From NCBI GenBank assembly GCA_020466095.1, contig CM035808.1, positions 44,675,793 through 44,739,792 on the forward strand: DNA of 64,000 bases, given 5' to 3'. Positions 37,801 to 50,251 of this stretch are shown here, in pieces. Positions within the stretch are counted from its first letter, which is position 1. Every line of letters begins with the position of its first letter. A program made the position numbers and the translations under genes. Below the pieces are notes generated by a model. That model was given only the letters and a program-made list of their open reading frames with translations, did not search any database and was not told the origin of the DNA. Source of the stretch: Chlorops oryzae. Lineage: Eukaryota > Arthropoda > Insecta > Diptera > Chloropidae.

Positions 37801-39530
37801 ATTGATGTTACTTCTGTGGCTAATAATCCAAAGTAATTTAAGTCATACACTCAGCTAACCTCGGGGCTTGTCTGGATATTTTCGTCTAGTCAACAGTGGA
37901 AGGTATCCCTGCTGAAATACAGTATGAATGAACGAACCAAAACGACCGAATGAGTGTGCACACAAAAGCATCATCTTTGAAGCTTCAAACCATAAACGTT
38001 GGTGCCAGCTATGACCATGAACAATCTCAAGACCGTCATCATCTTGGTCGTTTGGGCGATTGTCTTTTCTCGAGCATGAATGCAAATTATTTAACTTTTG
38101 AACTCATTAAAATAATTTTACGCTGACCAAACAGCTGTCAGGAGATTCATAGTCAAAGTCAACACCATAAAGACTGTCATAGAGAGATAGAGATAGTGCG
38201 AGCAAGCGAGAGAGTTGATTTAAGCGTTTGCCCAACATTTGGGATACATTATTGCAAAGACTAACATTGTCAAGCTCTTGACTTTGGCATAACTAAACAA
38301 AGTTATTCTCGTGGGCGAAATGAAAACTAACCGGAGAAAAAAGAAATGGACGAAGAAAAAATGAAATAACGACGAAGGATATTAAGATCATGACATAATT
38401 GGAAAAAAAGAACATAATGATGGTACTGTGTACACTGCTTTGAAGCTCGAGGCTCATTTTTTCCATTAAGTTTTTTTTTTTTTTTTGGTCTTGGTCTCTG
38501 GCTATCTACAATAGCTTCATTTTTAATTTTCGTGGGGATATGTTGTCTGATATTCATACACTGTATAGTGTTTTTTTTTTTTGGAACTATTTAAAATTTA
38601 ACCTGCAGGAAATGGGACTTTTTTCAAACTAGTGACTGAGAGAACCGAGAACAAGTCATAGAAGATTATTCTGCCGGTGCTATGTTTCTATTCTAATAGA
38701 CAGAAAATTTGTAGGGTTTTTCCTTTCCATTTGAGATTTCTCTAATGCCCATGTTATTCCCGATTTCTACCCACAAATTTTTCTTTTCAAATAATCTGTA
38801 AAGAATGCGAGAAGGGCAAGGGGAAGAAAAGAAATGTCCCTCCGTCTCACCTGTCTTTTCTAACGATTAGAGAATTTCGAAAGACTAAAATTTGTGTGGA
38901 GGTGGGAAATGGCGTAAGCTTTTGTTTTGGTCCTGTTCTTTTTAGCATCCAATCTGGATGTCCCGCCCGGACATAAAAAATGTCGATTATTTTCCATTTT
39001 TGCTCATCAATATTGCCAAATAGGAATTCAAAAAAAAATTTTTTTTGGAAATATCTATTATTTTCGCCCAATAAAATCTCCTTCGAACAAAAAAAAAAAA
39101 AAAAGAATGATATAGCAACCCTGGTGTGAACATTTATGACAATAATTTACTAACATTAAAAATGTAGGGGTGTTCAAAACCTTGATTAATTGATCTGAAG
39201 TTTTTCCTCGCTAAAATGGATTAAAGTTTGTATAACAGTTTTGGCCCATTTTTCTTAAAATTCTGTTTTGAAAAAAATGCATCTGGCAACGCTGGTGGAA
39301 AAATGAAAAACGTATAATTATGCAGTAATTATCACTAGTGACTGATTCAATCTGTCACTAGTTCCTCCGTCACTGTCACTAGTGACCAACTGTACCCGTG
39401 CCAATGTATTCTCCTATGGACACTTTGTATGAGCATATGTTCGAGCGGACACCAGTTGACGATTGAACTGGTGATGCTGTAGAGGCAGCTCATTAGCTTT
39501 ATTACCTAAATAGAAAGCGCCGCGCACAGG
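31884..39530. other. Non-coding stretch with simple repeats and transposon ends
   Basis: Contains poly-A (32807-32827), CAACAA repeats (33157-33182), an AC microsatellite (34360-34379), a pogo/Tigger-like fragment (36317-36352), ATC-rich sequence (37320-37345), and a hAT-like terminus (CTGGCAACAGTG, near 35424). The stretch 32560-33080 is less AT-rich and ends in AAAT|GTGAGT (33073). It might be an untranslated first exon on the plus strand, but nothing confirms it. Confidence 0.45.
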
Positions 39531-39605
39531 GCTCAGATGGCTCAGTGTGAAGAGTCTGGCCTAGCGACCTGGAGACCCGTGTTCGAATCTCGCTCGGGCG
39601 GTTGC
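39530..39605 (+). repeat. tRNA-like sequence (SINE head or tRNA-derived module)
   Basis: Contains an A-box-like TGGCTCAGTG and a B box GTTCGAATC at the spacing found in tRNAs, followed by a long T run (39609-39626) that would stop RNA polymerase III. The acceptor arms do not pair, so it is not a functional tRNA gene. Confidence 0.55.
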
Positions 39606-39849
39606 CATTTTTTTTTTTTTTTTTTAAGTGGATAATATTATATGTTAGGTGTCTAACAGGCTTTAAAAAAATTTTTTTTTGCAAAAAAATTGGAAAAATT
39701 AAGTTATTGAAAATATAATTCATGGGAATTTTCGCACGAACTGTGAAAGCATTCACGAGAATTCAGAATGGAAACTTTTTTTTTCTCTCTTCTCACCCAT
39801 AAGAATCCATAAGAATAATCCTCCGAATTTTACAATTTTCCACTTTTTC

Positions 39850-39925
39850 TCGCCTGCCCTGGGATTCGAACACGAGTCTTCGGATTGATGATCGGACATG
39901 CTAGCCATTACGCTACGGAGCCTTC
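39850..39925 (-). repeat. tRNA-like sequence, opposite orientation
   Basis: On the minus strand: GGCTCCGTAGCGTAATGGCT, a D-arm/A-box region, then GTTCGAATCCC as B box. Acceptor stem ends do not pair. It faces the tRNA-like copy at 39530 across about 250 bp. Confidence 0.55.
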
Positions 39926-40239
39926 TGATTCTCGTGCAGCAAATTCATTTTATGAATGCTCAAGAAAATTGAACTGTGGACCTCCTCGTTGACCATGTCT
40001 ATAGAATGACAGTGGTGACGCTGGGGTTAATTTGCCCCGCATTTACTGCAGGGTAATTAAGATTTCAAATAACCGATCCAGTGAATAAATAGATAACCGA
40101 TTTGAAAATTCATTTTTAGAATTTTTGGGCTGTTGTGAACGTGAACAAGGCATAATTAAGAAACCCGAAATCCTCTGAATATTCAATCTATAATCGTCTG
40201 GTAACAAAGGATCTTCTCTAGTCGTTTTTCCTGCGTATA

Positions 40240-41175
40240 CAGGGTGTTCCATACTCAATGGATCAAAAAAAGGAGGTGATAGGGGGAACCCATACAAGCA
40301 AAATTTTGTATGGAAACGGGGGTTCATCTTGCACTCGTAAGGAGCTAGAGGCGCGGAAAGAATTCGACTAAATTGGTGAGCATACTTTTAGGAGGATACG
40401 TAAAACTAAAACACTACTCAGAAATTTCTTAGATTTTTCTTTTCTCATGCTGGCTAAAAGTGTGCTCAATAAATTTGATTAAAATAACATTTTCTGGGAG
40501 TCAAAAATACAAAATAATTATTTTCAAACCTTAGTTTTGCATTAGGTAGGTAGGTAGGTTGAAGTGGCTGCCACTTAGGCCGTTAATCGGCCCATTGTGA
40601 TACCACGGGGGTGTTTTTTGTGTTTGTGTGAGTGTATTGTCTTTTTATGTAGTGTGCCCCTAACATGCGATTTTTTGAAAAACCAGTGCTAGGCTTGGAA
40701 CATTACACTCCGTTTCGCCTTTGCCGGGAATCGAACCTCGGACCCTGGTAGTTTTGCATTGATTCTGAAACTTTTTTTTTAGCAACCATGGTATCAAATT
40801 GAAGAGAAAAACTCAAAGTTTTCGAAAAGAGTAAAAAAAAGGGCTCGATCGTATTTCTTTTGAATTAAATCACTTTAAATGCCAAACTTACACTATTTTA
40901 GGCTTAGGTGGTAGTACCAGAGAAAACGGAGTTGAATTATTTAAAATCGTAGTATGCAGTGTTAACGAAAAACGGCCAAGCTTTTCATATCATATGTGAT
41001 TTTGAATTTACGGTCTGTAAGTGAGGAGGACCAGTGAAAAAACCAAAATATTGTTTTTTGCATGTAACTACTCAGGGGTGCATTTGCGACCACCCCTTGC
41101 CATACGATTTTTGGTCCGTCTGGAGCCCCCCTATCACCTCCTTTTTTTTTGATCTATTGAGTATGGAACACCCTG
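40240..41175. mobile_element. TIR element with TA target duplication, interrupted by a SINE
   Basis: Ends CAGGGTGTTCCATACTCAAT and its inverse, with similarity reaching about 48 bp inward (through AAAGGAGGTGATAGGGG). Flanked by TA, as for Tc1/mariner-type elements. No transposase frame. Total 936 bp, about 719 bp without the nested SINE and its duplicated target. Confidence 0.85.
40544..40748 (-). mobile_element. tRNA-derived SINE, 5'-truncated copy
   Basis: Inserted in the TIR element above, with a perfect 12-bp target duplication TAGTTTTGCATT (40532-40543 and 40749-40760). On the minus strand it starts within the T-arm (B box GGTTCGATTCC), runs through a body nearly identical to the copy at 44661-44904 and ends in a CCTA-type repeat tail. 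The 5' truncation and long duplication indicate LINE-assisted retrotransposition. Confidence 0.9.
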
Positions 41176-41177
41176 TA

Positions 41178-43222
41178 TAATTTTTCAACTATTTTCCCAA
41201 AAATTAACTTTGAACTAACGACCAAAGTCATTTGAACTTTAATGTCACAAACTTAGTTCAATATCCTTTATATAAACTTTTATAGTTTCCGTCCGCTATG
41301 TCTCGTCTCTAAATTTAAATCTATTATTATTTATCATTATATTCTTTTTGCTACAGACGTTATAGTTTATTGCCATGAAGCTTTTGATTTTCTATCTTTC
41401 ATTTTCATACATAAATTCATCAATTTTTTTTTCTTCCTCCATCCTAAAATAAAGTTTCATCCTTTTCTCAAACGTTCACTGTCAAACGTAAATGAATATC
41501 CTGCCCTTAAGTTATAAAATAGAAAAAGTAATTTTAAAGTTTTATTACTTTTCTCACATTGTCTCATCATAAAAGAAAACAAAAAAATCGCCAAGAAGTG
41601 GCGATAAAGAAAATGTCTAAGAAGTTCTCAAGATGCTTCGAAGCAATATCAAAACAATTTGAAAAGACGAACCGAACAACAATTACGCGGACCATTTCCC
41701 ACTTTTTGTCTTTCAAGTCGTCTCTTTGATAGAAATTTCATTTCTTTGTTTTTTTTTTCGTTTTTTCTTATCAGAGATCTTTGAATTGGTTCCATTTGGG
41801 CCCTGAAGCGGCCATATTTAAAGGATAAAATGACACTTGATATGCTGCAAATGAAAAGTTACGACTGAACCGAACGTTCCGAATGAAAGTAGAAATGAAA
41901 ATAATAAATTAAAAACAATTTAAATGGAGCTCAAGTGCGTAGCCCTTGCAGCCGCCACCTTTGCAACCCTGGCACCCGATGAGTGAGCGAGCGAATGGGT
42001 GAGTGGGTGAGTGAGTGAGTGAGTGAGAGTGAGTCGACGTTAGACGCCTATCTCGTGAATAATAATTCAAAACTCAAGAGTTTGCAATTACAAACTCCCG
42101 AAGCGATATAAGATACTGTGTTCTTGAATAGCACGAGGATATGATTGTGCTGTCTATGTTGGCTGTTGCTTGATGTTTTAAAAAGCACTCAATATCACAA
42201 GAGACTCTCGAAAGTATTGTTGGAAAAAGTTTCTCATTTAGTGGAAATAGTAATAAATATAAACGTCAAAGCGAAAGGCTTTTGTTTTATAAACCCACAC
42301 AACGGAAAAGCCATATGATTCGCTCTTTTGAATAAAACAAATTTTTTTCAGGATATAAGGAAATGGTTACTACTTAAGCGGAAATAAGTTGAGCTTATTA
42401 TAGCGGGAAAAATATTTTCAACTTTCAATTGAGTTAAATTGCAGTTATTAGACTACAGTTCCTGAAAGTGCTTGATATGAATGAAGTAAATATCTATAAT
42501 AAGTTTTGCTGAATTGGGTACAGGTCAATTTGAAATCGTTCTCAAAAAGTGTGGTCGAGAATTAAATTGCGCAGTTTCTAACTTAATTATGGCTACACTT
42601 CGTGAGATGTTTAATATTTTATTTTCCTGTCTATAGCAAACTTTTATCTTTAGTCATGAAGAATAGAAATGTAGTAATGACTGACCCGAAAAACTATATC
42701 TAGGAGCTGCAAATATCAAAAACCTCAAAAATTTAACAATTTATTCACCTCTTTAGCATTTCTAGCCCATAGTTTCCAAGCCGGTGTGAACTTTATGAAA
42801 AGTTTTCGATTTAAATGAAGGAAAAATAATAGTAGACAACTCTTTGGAGAGAAAAATCTGTATCCGACTGCTTCTTGATGCCGTTTTGGCACTGCAAAGT
42901 TGAAAAATTTTACACGAAATAAGTAGAAAAACTAACAATTACCCTTTAAGTATGCTACAAATTTGTGATTCGTACTAACGATTACATATGACAAAAATGC
43001 TGCCTACAGAAGCAATGAGCCGTATTAAATTTCGTAGGCCGTAGGCGGTAATGCATACGACCTCATATACGATCCTAGTATACTTTTTTCGAGCGTTTTG
43101 TAGAGTGAATGCCTACCACCACCACATAAAGTAAGTTATTGATGGGCAGTTAGCCTAAAATCTCGTATACTTTGTAGCTATTAATGTTCAGGTCGCATAC
43201 AGTCTCGTATACTTTGTGCGCG
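41178..43222. other. Non-coding stretch with GTGA microsatellite and one arm of a dispersed inverted repeat
   Basis: GTGA-type microsatellite at 41982-42032. The segment 42425-42720 matches the reverse complement of 47280-47570 over about 290 bp. No gene. Confidence 0.55.
42425..42720 (+). repeat. Dispersed repeat, arm 1
   Basis: Matches the reverse complement of 47280-47570 over about 290 bp. Conserved blocks include TTGAGTTAAATTGCAGTTAT and GACCCGAAAAACT. Divergence is visible throughout, so this is an old repeat family and not a recent duplication. Confidence 0.7.
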
Positions 43223-43230
43223 GTAGGCAC

Positions 43231-43729
43231 TAGTGATGTTGCGAATATTCGCATTCGCTTTCGTATTCGCGAATATTCGCATATTTCTGGACATTCGTAT
43301 TCGCATTCGCAAAATTTTGTGCGAATATTTGGCGATTATTAACGTCCGAAAAATACATATACAAATCCTATGGATGTTATAGTTTTCTTTTATGTAGATT
43401 GACTTGATATGTATATTGATTTGTAGATTTCAAAACAATATTTAAAAGTTATTCAAAACAGGCTTGGAGAACAAATTTAAATTCATTTTCTTTACGAAAA
43501 CAGATTAATTAAATAACTTATTTTTCTGAATCATTGGGCAGCACTCTAACAAAAAATATGTGGGGCTTACACGGCACTTCAGCTCTCAATATACAAATCA
43601 TAGATAAGTGGCGCTTAATTTAAAACTGAACATTCGCATTCGCTTTCGTATTCGCGAATATTCGCATATTTCTGGACATTTGCATTCGCATTCGCGAATG
43701 TTTAAAAAACCACATTCGTAACATTACTA
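43231..43729. mobile_element. hAT MITE with ATTCGCATTCGC subterminal repeats
   Basis: 499 bp with ends TAGTGATGTTGCGAAT / ATTCGTAACATTACTA and a perfect 8-bp target duplication GTAGGCAC (43223-43230 and 43730-43737). Both subterminal regions carry the same 60-70 bp stretch of ATTCGC/GCGAAT motifs (43246-43320 and 43630-43700) in direct orientation, plausible transposase-binding repeats. Non-coding. Confidence 0.9.
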
Positions 43730-44524
43730 GTAGGCACTATTCGCCGCTGGGTATGTAAGTAAATAGTTTAAATGTTCACGTAACGAAAGGATCATAGCAA
43801 TGTTATATCATACGATCCGTCGATCTCCCATCGCATATTTTGCTCTTCATAACGATTTTTGTTCGGTCCTTGAGATTCGTTGCAGCTGTATTTTTTTTTT
43901 TTGTAATTTGCCGCAAGGCATTAAAATCAGAAAAGAAAAATCCTGTTATTGAAAGATAAAGTTTCGATTATCATGATTTTAAACTAATTATTAAATTCCT
44001 CTATTCCTAGGAGTCCAAGCAGTAAGTGTCCAAAAGGATATTTTTAATAACAGTTGAAGTTGAACCGAAATAATGGTAGGGCATTTTTAAATGGCTTTCC
44101 AAATGCATAATCTTAAACTTGTTTGATTAGTTAGTCCATCCACTAGATACTTAAACCCTATATTTTCGCTAATGATACTCGGGTATGAGTTTGTCAAATA
44201 ACGAACGACATAAAAAATTCCTTTCATCTCACATTAATTTGTTTATTCAGGGCTCAACGAATGCAAGTGTGTGGACTGTACTGTGATGTGGAAGTACTTT
44301 ACATGATCTTTTATTATACACCGAGAGAAATAACAACAGTTAAATCAACTACTTAGAACAGTTAAAGTAAGAGTGGTCAAATAAACTGTATTCCGCGTTA
44401 AATGCAATGAAAAAGGCAGTCAAATGAACAGTTGAAAAACAGTTACTTTTTATGTTCAAATTCGCTTTCGTTCACTTAGACGTATGTATAAGTTCGCATT
44501 CTGATCAACCGTCTCCGGAGGTTT

Positions 44525-44595
44525 CGATAGCTCAGTTGTTTAAGCTGTGACTCGACAGTCGTGAGCTTCGGGGTTCGATCCCTGCTGGCGGCGGG
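44525..44595 (+). repeat. tRNA-like module within the TIR element
   Basis: Reads like a tRNA from D-arm (TAGCTCAGTTGTTTAAGC) to T-arm (GGGGTTCGATCCC), then a T-rich run (44609-44620). The acceptor stem does not pair. The same segment is present but degraded in the copy at about 56590-56665, so it belonged to the element before the copies separated. Confidence 0.65.
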
Positions 44596-44660
44596 AATTT
44601 TTCTGGATTTTTTTTTTTTAATTACAGTTTTTTTTTTTGTTCAGAGTATAGTTGTTTTGG

Positions 44661-44904
44661 TGGCTCTGGGATAGCGTAGGGGATGCGTGCTATGCTCTTG
44701 ATCCCAGGGTCCGAGGTTCGATTCCCGGCACAGACGAAACGGAGTGTAATGTTCCAAGCCTAGCACTGGTTTTTCAAAAATCGCATGTTAGGGGCACACT
44801 ACATAAAAAGACATACACTCACACAAACACAAGAAAACCTCCTTGGTATCACAATGGGCCGATTAACGGCCTAAGTGGCAGCCACTTCAACCTACCTACC
44901 TACC
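44661..44904 (+). mobile_element. tRNA-derived SINE, near full-length
   Basis: 244 bp with 12-bp target duplication TAGTTGTTTTGG (44649-44660 and 44905-44916). Head: A box TAGCGTAGGGG, B box GGTTCGATTCC. The tRNA-unrelated body is shared with 40544-40748. The tail is (CCTA)n. Inserted in the CACCGAGAGAAA TIR element. The roughly 95% identity of the two copies suggests recent activity. Confidence 0.9.
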
Positions 44905-45475
44905 TAGTTGTTTTGGAAGACAAAAATTTTCTCCTAAATTTTTAAGATTTTCATTTATTTAATTTTTTTATTAATGATTCATTTTCAAGCAAAAAATTTT
45001 GGGAGTGAAACAATTCCTTAAGCACGTTCACCAAAACTTGAGCAACCATAAACTCAAGTGAGCATTTTGACCAACAAATAAAATTTCTTTCGTTTGGCGT
45101 TCGAACAGCGAAGTGGAGGTCAGCGGTTCAAGGCTCGGCCGAGGCGAGAAAATTTAAAGAGATGAAAGAGAAAAAGATTTAAATAGAAACAAATAAATAA
45201 AGAAAAATTATATTAATTTAATAAAAATAAAAAAAATATTGATAAAAGAAGATAAAAAAAAGTCAAAGCAAAAATTAAATTTTTTTTCCCAGTCGCTGGT
45301 GACAGTTGATTTAACCGCGAGACAGTTATATCAACCATCAGGTAGTTATATCCCTATTGACTGTGTTTGTACTGTTGAATCGACCGCTACTACACATAAG
45401 CTAAGAATTAACGGTGAACTCGGTTATTTTAACCTGCTTTTTCAGTTAATATAACTACCTTTTTCTCTCGGTGTA

Positions 45476-48400
45476 GTAAGGGCATTAATAGATGCATTAT
45501 GGTAGGGAATTTCCGCCCAATTCCCCCACCTTTGGATGCGGCGCCACAGGCTCGCTTTCCCACTAAAAATGACTGTCAAAATAAGACTTTCAATAGAATC
45601 TTCAAAGAAATATATAGAATCCAATTCATTCAAAGATAAATTTAGTAAATTTACTTGTTAAATTTAATAAAAACAAATCTTTAATAAAATTTAAAATATG
45701 AATATTTAATTTCGGACTCATATCGAGTTCATGTTTTATAAAAATTTCGGACTCATAAATATGATCACCCTTAAAAAGTTTGGTGTATGTATATTTAAAA
45801 AAGTTTTTCTATAAAATTTAATCATAAACAGAAAAAAAACTTCATCAAAGCATTCTTCTTCGATATTCGAGAGAATCTTGGGAATCCTTCAAGCTTCTTT
45901 GAGTTTATAAATCTACAAGGGCAACGGAGCTTCCATAAAAGAAAAATACAAAACTTTTGCATTAAAAGTTACAAGGCTGCACATAAGTCAAACAGTTCCA
46001 CACCAATACACACACACACACGTATACACGCTCACACACATGCAAATAAACACATACAACAGCTCAAAAATATTTTCTCATAAGTTTATAAATCGTTACA
46101 TAAAAAGCTCTCTAAAGTGCATTTTTCATTGTGTTTGTTAACTTGTAAGCTTCGACGCCGGAACGTTTTATGAGCCTCGTTATTTTGCTTACTGCAATAT
46201 TTGCAGTTATTAAAGAAGTTAAACGAGATAAAAGCTTTGTTTGCACTTTTAATATACCATATAGGAAGATAGGGAATCCATAGTTCAGCAGGAAGACAAC
46301 CAAAAACAAAACAGCAAGTAACGAAACATATTGTTTAATGTGCTTTCTTTCAAACTTCTTTTAACGACTATAGAAAACGAAGTACACGAAAAAAAAAAAC
46401 CATTTTCTTACATTACTCATATTTGAAGAAATCTTAAAATTGTATTTATATCGCTTTTACTAATGAAAATCATTCTCTTTAGTTTACTTTTACATTTATA
46501 AAATTCATTTCACCACTTAGGAGGACTGTGGGTAGTTTCTTATGGGGTATGCTCCGAATGAATATTAATAAGACCAAAATTTACCTAAATTTTATATTAA
46601 AGTTGTCTCAAGTAAAACATTGGTCCCCTTAAAACTTCCCTGAAGACTTTTCTCGCCCAAGTTTCCGATTAAGACCAGGAATTTCTCTTAGTTTAGAGAA
46701 GATTCCCCTAAACTGGCAACAGTGTATCAATACGATCTATCGTTGAATCTTTCACTGTATCAAAATCTTCTTGACCTCTCGGGTCTTATTGACTTTTATA
46801 AATTTAAAGCATACTTTATGGAGTGTAAATTTTGTTCAACTCACATAAAAACTCAATCGATTTTTAACTTCAATATGCATTTTTTGAAGCTATAAAAGCG
46901 GTTTAAAGTTCAACTTCGCTAAACTTGTTCGCAAAATGTTGGTAAGAAAATATTTTGCCCCATAAAGTATGCTTTAAATTTATAAAATTCAACAAAATCC
47001 GAGCCCTACTTATAAGGCGTTTCTTTAAAAAAACATTAGAGCATACTTAAAGGGTCAATTGTAACATATCCGCTCATTTCGGATAAAAATTTTCAAGTTT
47101 GCAGTCACAAAACTGTAGGTATCATAGAGCACTCGGATACAGTTGGTATGCATCAAGGAGTTGTCAATTTTTATCCTTAATTTTAATGAAAAAATGGTCA
47201 GGAAACTCGCAACGGTTTGGGAGCTATGAACCAGAAATGGTAAAAAGAGGTGCAAAAAAATTGTTAAATTTTTGAGATATTAGCTATTCGCTCAACTAGA
47301 TGGAGTTTTTCGGGTCGGTCACTGCTACAATTCTTTTTTCCATAACTTAGTTATAGACAGAAACATAAAATACTAAACAACCAACGAGATATAGCCATAA
47401 GTAAGTCAGAGACTGTTCAAATTAATTCTCGGCCACACGTTTTGAGAACGACTTAAAATTGACTTGTAGCCAATTTAGCAAAGGTGATTATAGAAATTTA
47501 CTACATTCATAAATATAATTTCTGGATCTGCAGTCAAATAACTGCAATTTAACTCAATTGAAAGTTGAAAGCTAGAAACTGCGCAACTTAATTCTCGGCC
47601 AAACTTTTCGAAAACGATTTAAAATTGACCTGAAGCGAATATAGTAAAACTAAATATGGAAATTTGTTACATTTATCAAGAATTTTCAAAAATTATAGTC
47701 AAAATTTTGTACATAAGTATTTTACTTACCATAGGTAACGTGTAATAATTAAAACTTCACAAATTTTTATTCTCAGTGTACCCAACAGTTTTGTACGAAC
47801 TCCTGTCCCTTAAGCCATTCAGCAATGTATATAAATTAAATGTTCGTTCCTAGAAAGAAAAGCAAAAGTCGATTAAGTCCTATAATCGTATTTCATAAAT
47901 AAATTAAGCCATAAAGTACCTAATTTTTTTCATTTTTTCTTGATGCAGTCAAGCAAATAAAATTCCTATTAATGCAAACTTTTTTAATGGTCCTTACGCG
48001 ATTTTATAATTTAATAAAGAAGTGAGGCGTTAAAAATATAATCCATCATAAGGAAAATTCTATTCCCACCTCAACTGAAGGCAATAGAAGACGCTCAAAA
48101 GCGTCTCAACGCTTCACTGATGCATATAAATAAGTTAATCGAATAATAATGTTGTAAGTATGTTGTGACTTTTGCCATCTAACATGGCAATAAAAAAAAA
48201 AACGAAAAAAAACGAAAAACTTTTTATGCAAACTCTCACGTTCAAATATATCAATATTTTTGAATGCATTTCTTAAAATAAGTACCCATGGGAGGAGACA
48301 AAAGAAGAATTTTTCATTTTCATTCTCACTTCAATTTTCAATTTATTCGAAAACATTTTCTCTTTTTCAGAGGCAAAAGAAAAACCATCAAAAAAGCCCG

Positions 48401-49443
48401 AGGGGTGCTCCAGCCCCATCCTCAGCCTGCCCGCCTGCCAAGTGAAGTGAAAAGAAGTTCAAAAATCGAATTCAAAATGAAAGGCACACGAACACACCCA
48501 CACACGCACACGCACGTAGGACAGACGGTCTAAGAGAAGCCTGCCTTCAAAGCAACTCAACTCAAATACCTATCGCATCATTGGCATTTTTGTAAGCGAT
48601 GCGTCGATAGACTTATGTCCTTAGAGAATCGTTCGCTTTCTACTTATATTTTATTGCTTCTCTTTAGGAATTATTTTTTCAACGTAAAAATTTGCATTAA
48701 ATATTCATTGCTTACTTCCGTTAACCGTTGACGCTACTCATTCAGCCGTATATTCAAAAAAAAAAAAAAGAGGAGCATACTTTCAGGCGCGCTAAGCCAG
48801 CTACTACCAGCTTGATTTATTACACCTCCATTATAACTGTGAAGCAGCAGTCAGAAGGCATAAAGGTAAAGCCAAAAGAGAAAAGAAGTCTAGAGAGTTC
48901 GGCAGTGCTTTTTATTTAAAATTTTCTTTTATTTTTTTTTTCTTTTGAAATTTTGATGAAATTGAATGTAACGTATATGAACTCGCCGTACTGAAAATGT
49001 AATTCGAAGAGAGAAGACAGTTTTTATTATTACTTTTTACAGAAAGTTTAAACTTTGAATTTCGCGTATCATTTTTCAATCTGTTCAAATGTGAAAATGA
49101 TTTTTCTGTACCAAAAAAAAAAGAGATAAAATGAAGTAATTTAAACTGTTATTACATATGCCATTCTGGACCAGTGGCTCCCAAATTTATTTCGTATTTC
49201 GATTTATTCAATGCAATAAGCATTCTACCTTATCCTCCGCGTAAGAGCGATAAAATCAGTCCGATTCTAAATATTCCCGCAAATATTTTCCTATTGGATT
49301 TGGGGAAAAAATCATATTCTAAACACTCGGCAACAAGAATTTCGAAAATTTTTAATCAAATTAATAACATTCTTCCGATTTAATATAGAGAGAATATTCA
49401 TTTAGAATAATGTTGTGATTTTCTATTATATGATCATATAAGT
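45476..49443. other. AT-rich non-coding stretch with dispersed repeats
   Basis: Holds a CA microsatellite (46009-46037), a palindromic pair AAATTTAAAGCATACTTTATGG (46800-46822) and its inverse (46961-46983), a hAT-like terminus (CTGGCAACAGTG, about 46713), and the other arm (47280-47570) of the inverted repeat with 42425-42720. A related short segment recurs at 47585-47665 and about 58045-58150. No gene. Confidence 0.5.
47280..47570 (-). repeat. Dispersed repeat, arm 2
   Basis: Inverted partner of 42425-42720. Immediately to its right, 47585-47665 repeats the segment TTAATTCTCGGCC...CGATTTAAAATTGACCTG in direct orientation, and the same segment recurs at 58066-58115. Confidence 0.7.
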
Positions 49444-49445
49444 TA

Positions 49446-50249
49446 GGGTGTCCCAAAAAAACGTGCTTCTTTCGAAAGCTTATGAGTTAAAGTATTTTTA
49501 AGAATTTTTTCTGATTTTTTGTAAAAGGTGTTTGGAGGTTGCGGTGCGCGGATTTTCTCAAAAAGTCCTGCTTTTCTAAATTTTTCGTGTAGGTTGATAG
49601 AAAAGCAATGATTTTCAAGATTTTTAGGAGCTTTGATGTCATGTACATATACATATAAAGGCCAAATAACCGTCATGAATTACATTTTTTTTAAATTTGT
49701 GCGTGACAAAAAGGAAGATTCATATCTTAGCTTTATATGAAGATGGGGAAATGCAGTAATACAATTTCAAAGATAGCGAAGTCATTTGTATTCCATTATA
49801 AAAAAAATTAACATTTTACTCTTATAGTTCCATGGCTATGTCCCATGTGTTTATTAAAACATTATAACAAAAATATGTTGCATACTTCGCGGATTAAAAT
49901 AGTAATTTCGTTGCTTGTATGAAGGGCAACAGAAAATGTTTAAAGTCAGCACCTAAAGGTATGCATTTGAATATTTTAAAACCAACTAATATGACTTTAA
50001 ACGGAGCTTAAGCAAGGCTTTTAAAGATATCCATACATCTTTATAAACCCTTCCACAATATGTGATTAAATGGGGATGCCTAAAAGAATGAACAGATTTG
50101 TATCTATCAGAAATATTCGAAATATTTCAATGCAATCTTTTGGGTGCTGAATTTAAATATTTTCCATTGTTTTTCTTATATGATACCCAATTTCAAACAA
50201 CCTACTTGAAACTATGAATTTCGAAAAATAAATTTTTTTTGGGACACCC
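49446..50249. mobile_element. TIR element with TA duplication (GGGTGTCCCAAAA family)
   Basis: 804 bp with ends GGGTGTCCCAAAAAAA and its inverse, flanked by TA. No transposase frame (the longest open frame is about 77 codons). Mariner-like ends; non-autonomous. Confidence 0.8.
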
Positions 50250-50251
50250 TA

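Larger units (their letters stand above)
44319..45473 (+). mobile_element. TIR element (CACCGAGAGAAA family), copy 1, carrying tRNA-like modules and a nested SINE
   Basis: Ends CACCGAGAGAAA / TTTCTCTCGGTG flanked by TA. Inside are two tRNA-like segments: 44525-44595 (B box GGTTCGATCCC) and about 45090-45160 (GGTTCAAGGC). A SINE interrupts it at 44661-44904. It is homologous to the inverted copy at 55963-56878. No transposase frame. Confidence 0.85.

Noticed and set aside
44525..44595. Functional tRNA gene
   Set aside because: D-arm and T-arm are good but acceptor ends do not pair, and the segment is part of a dispersed TIR element with a degraded homologue.
44652..44945. 98-codon plus-strand frame
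   Set aside because: It lies wholly across the SINE; the frame is incidental.
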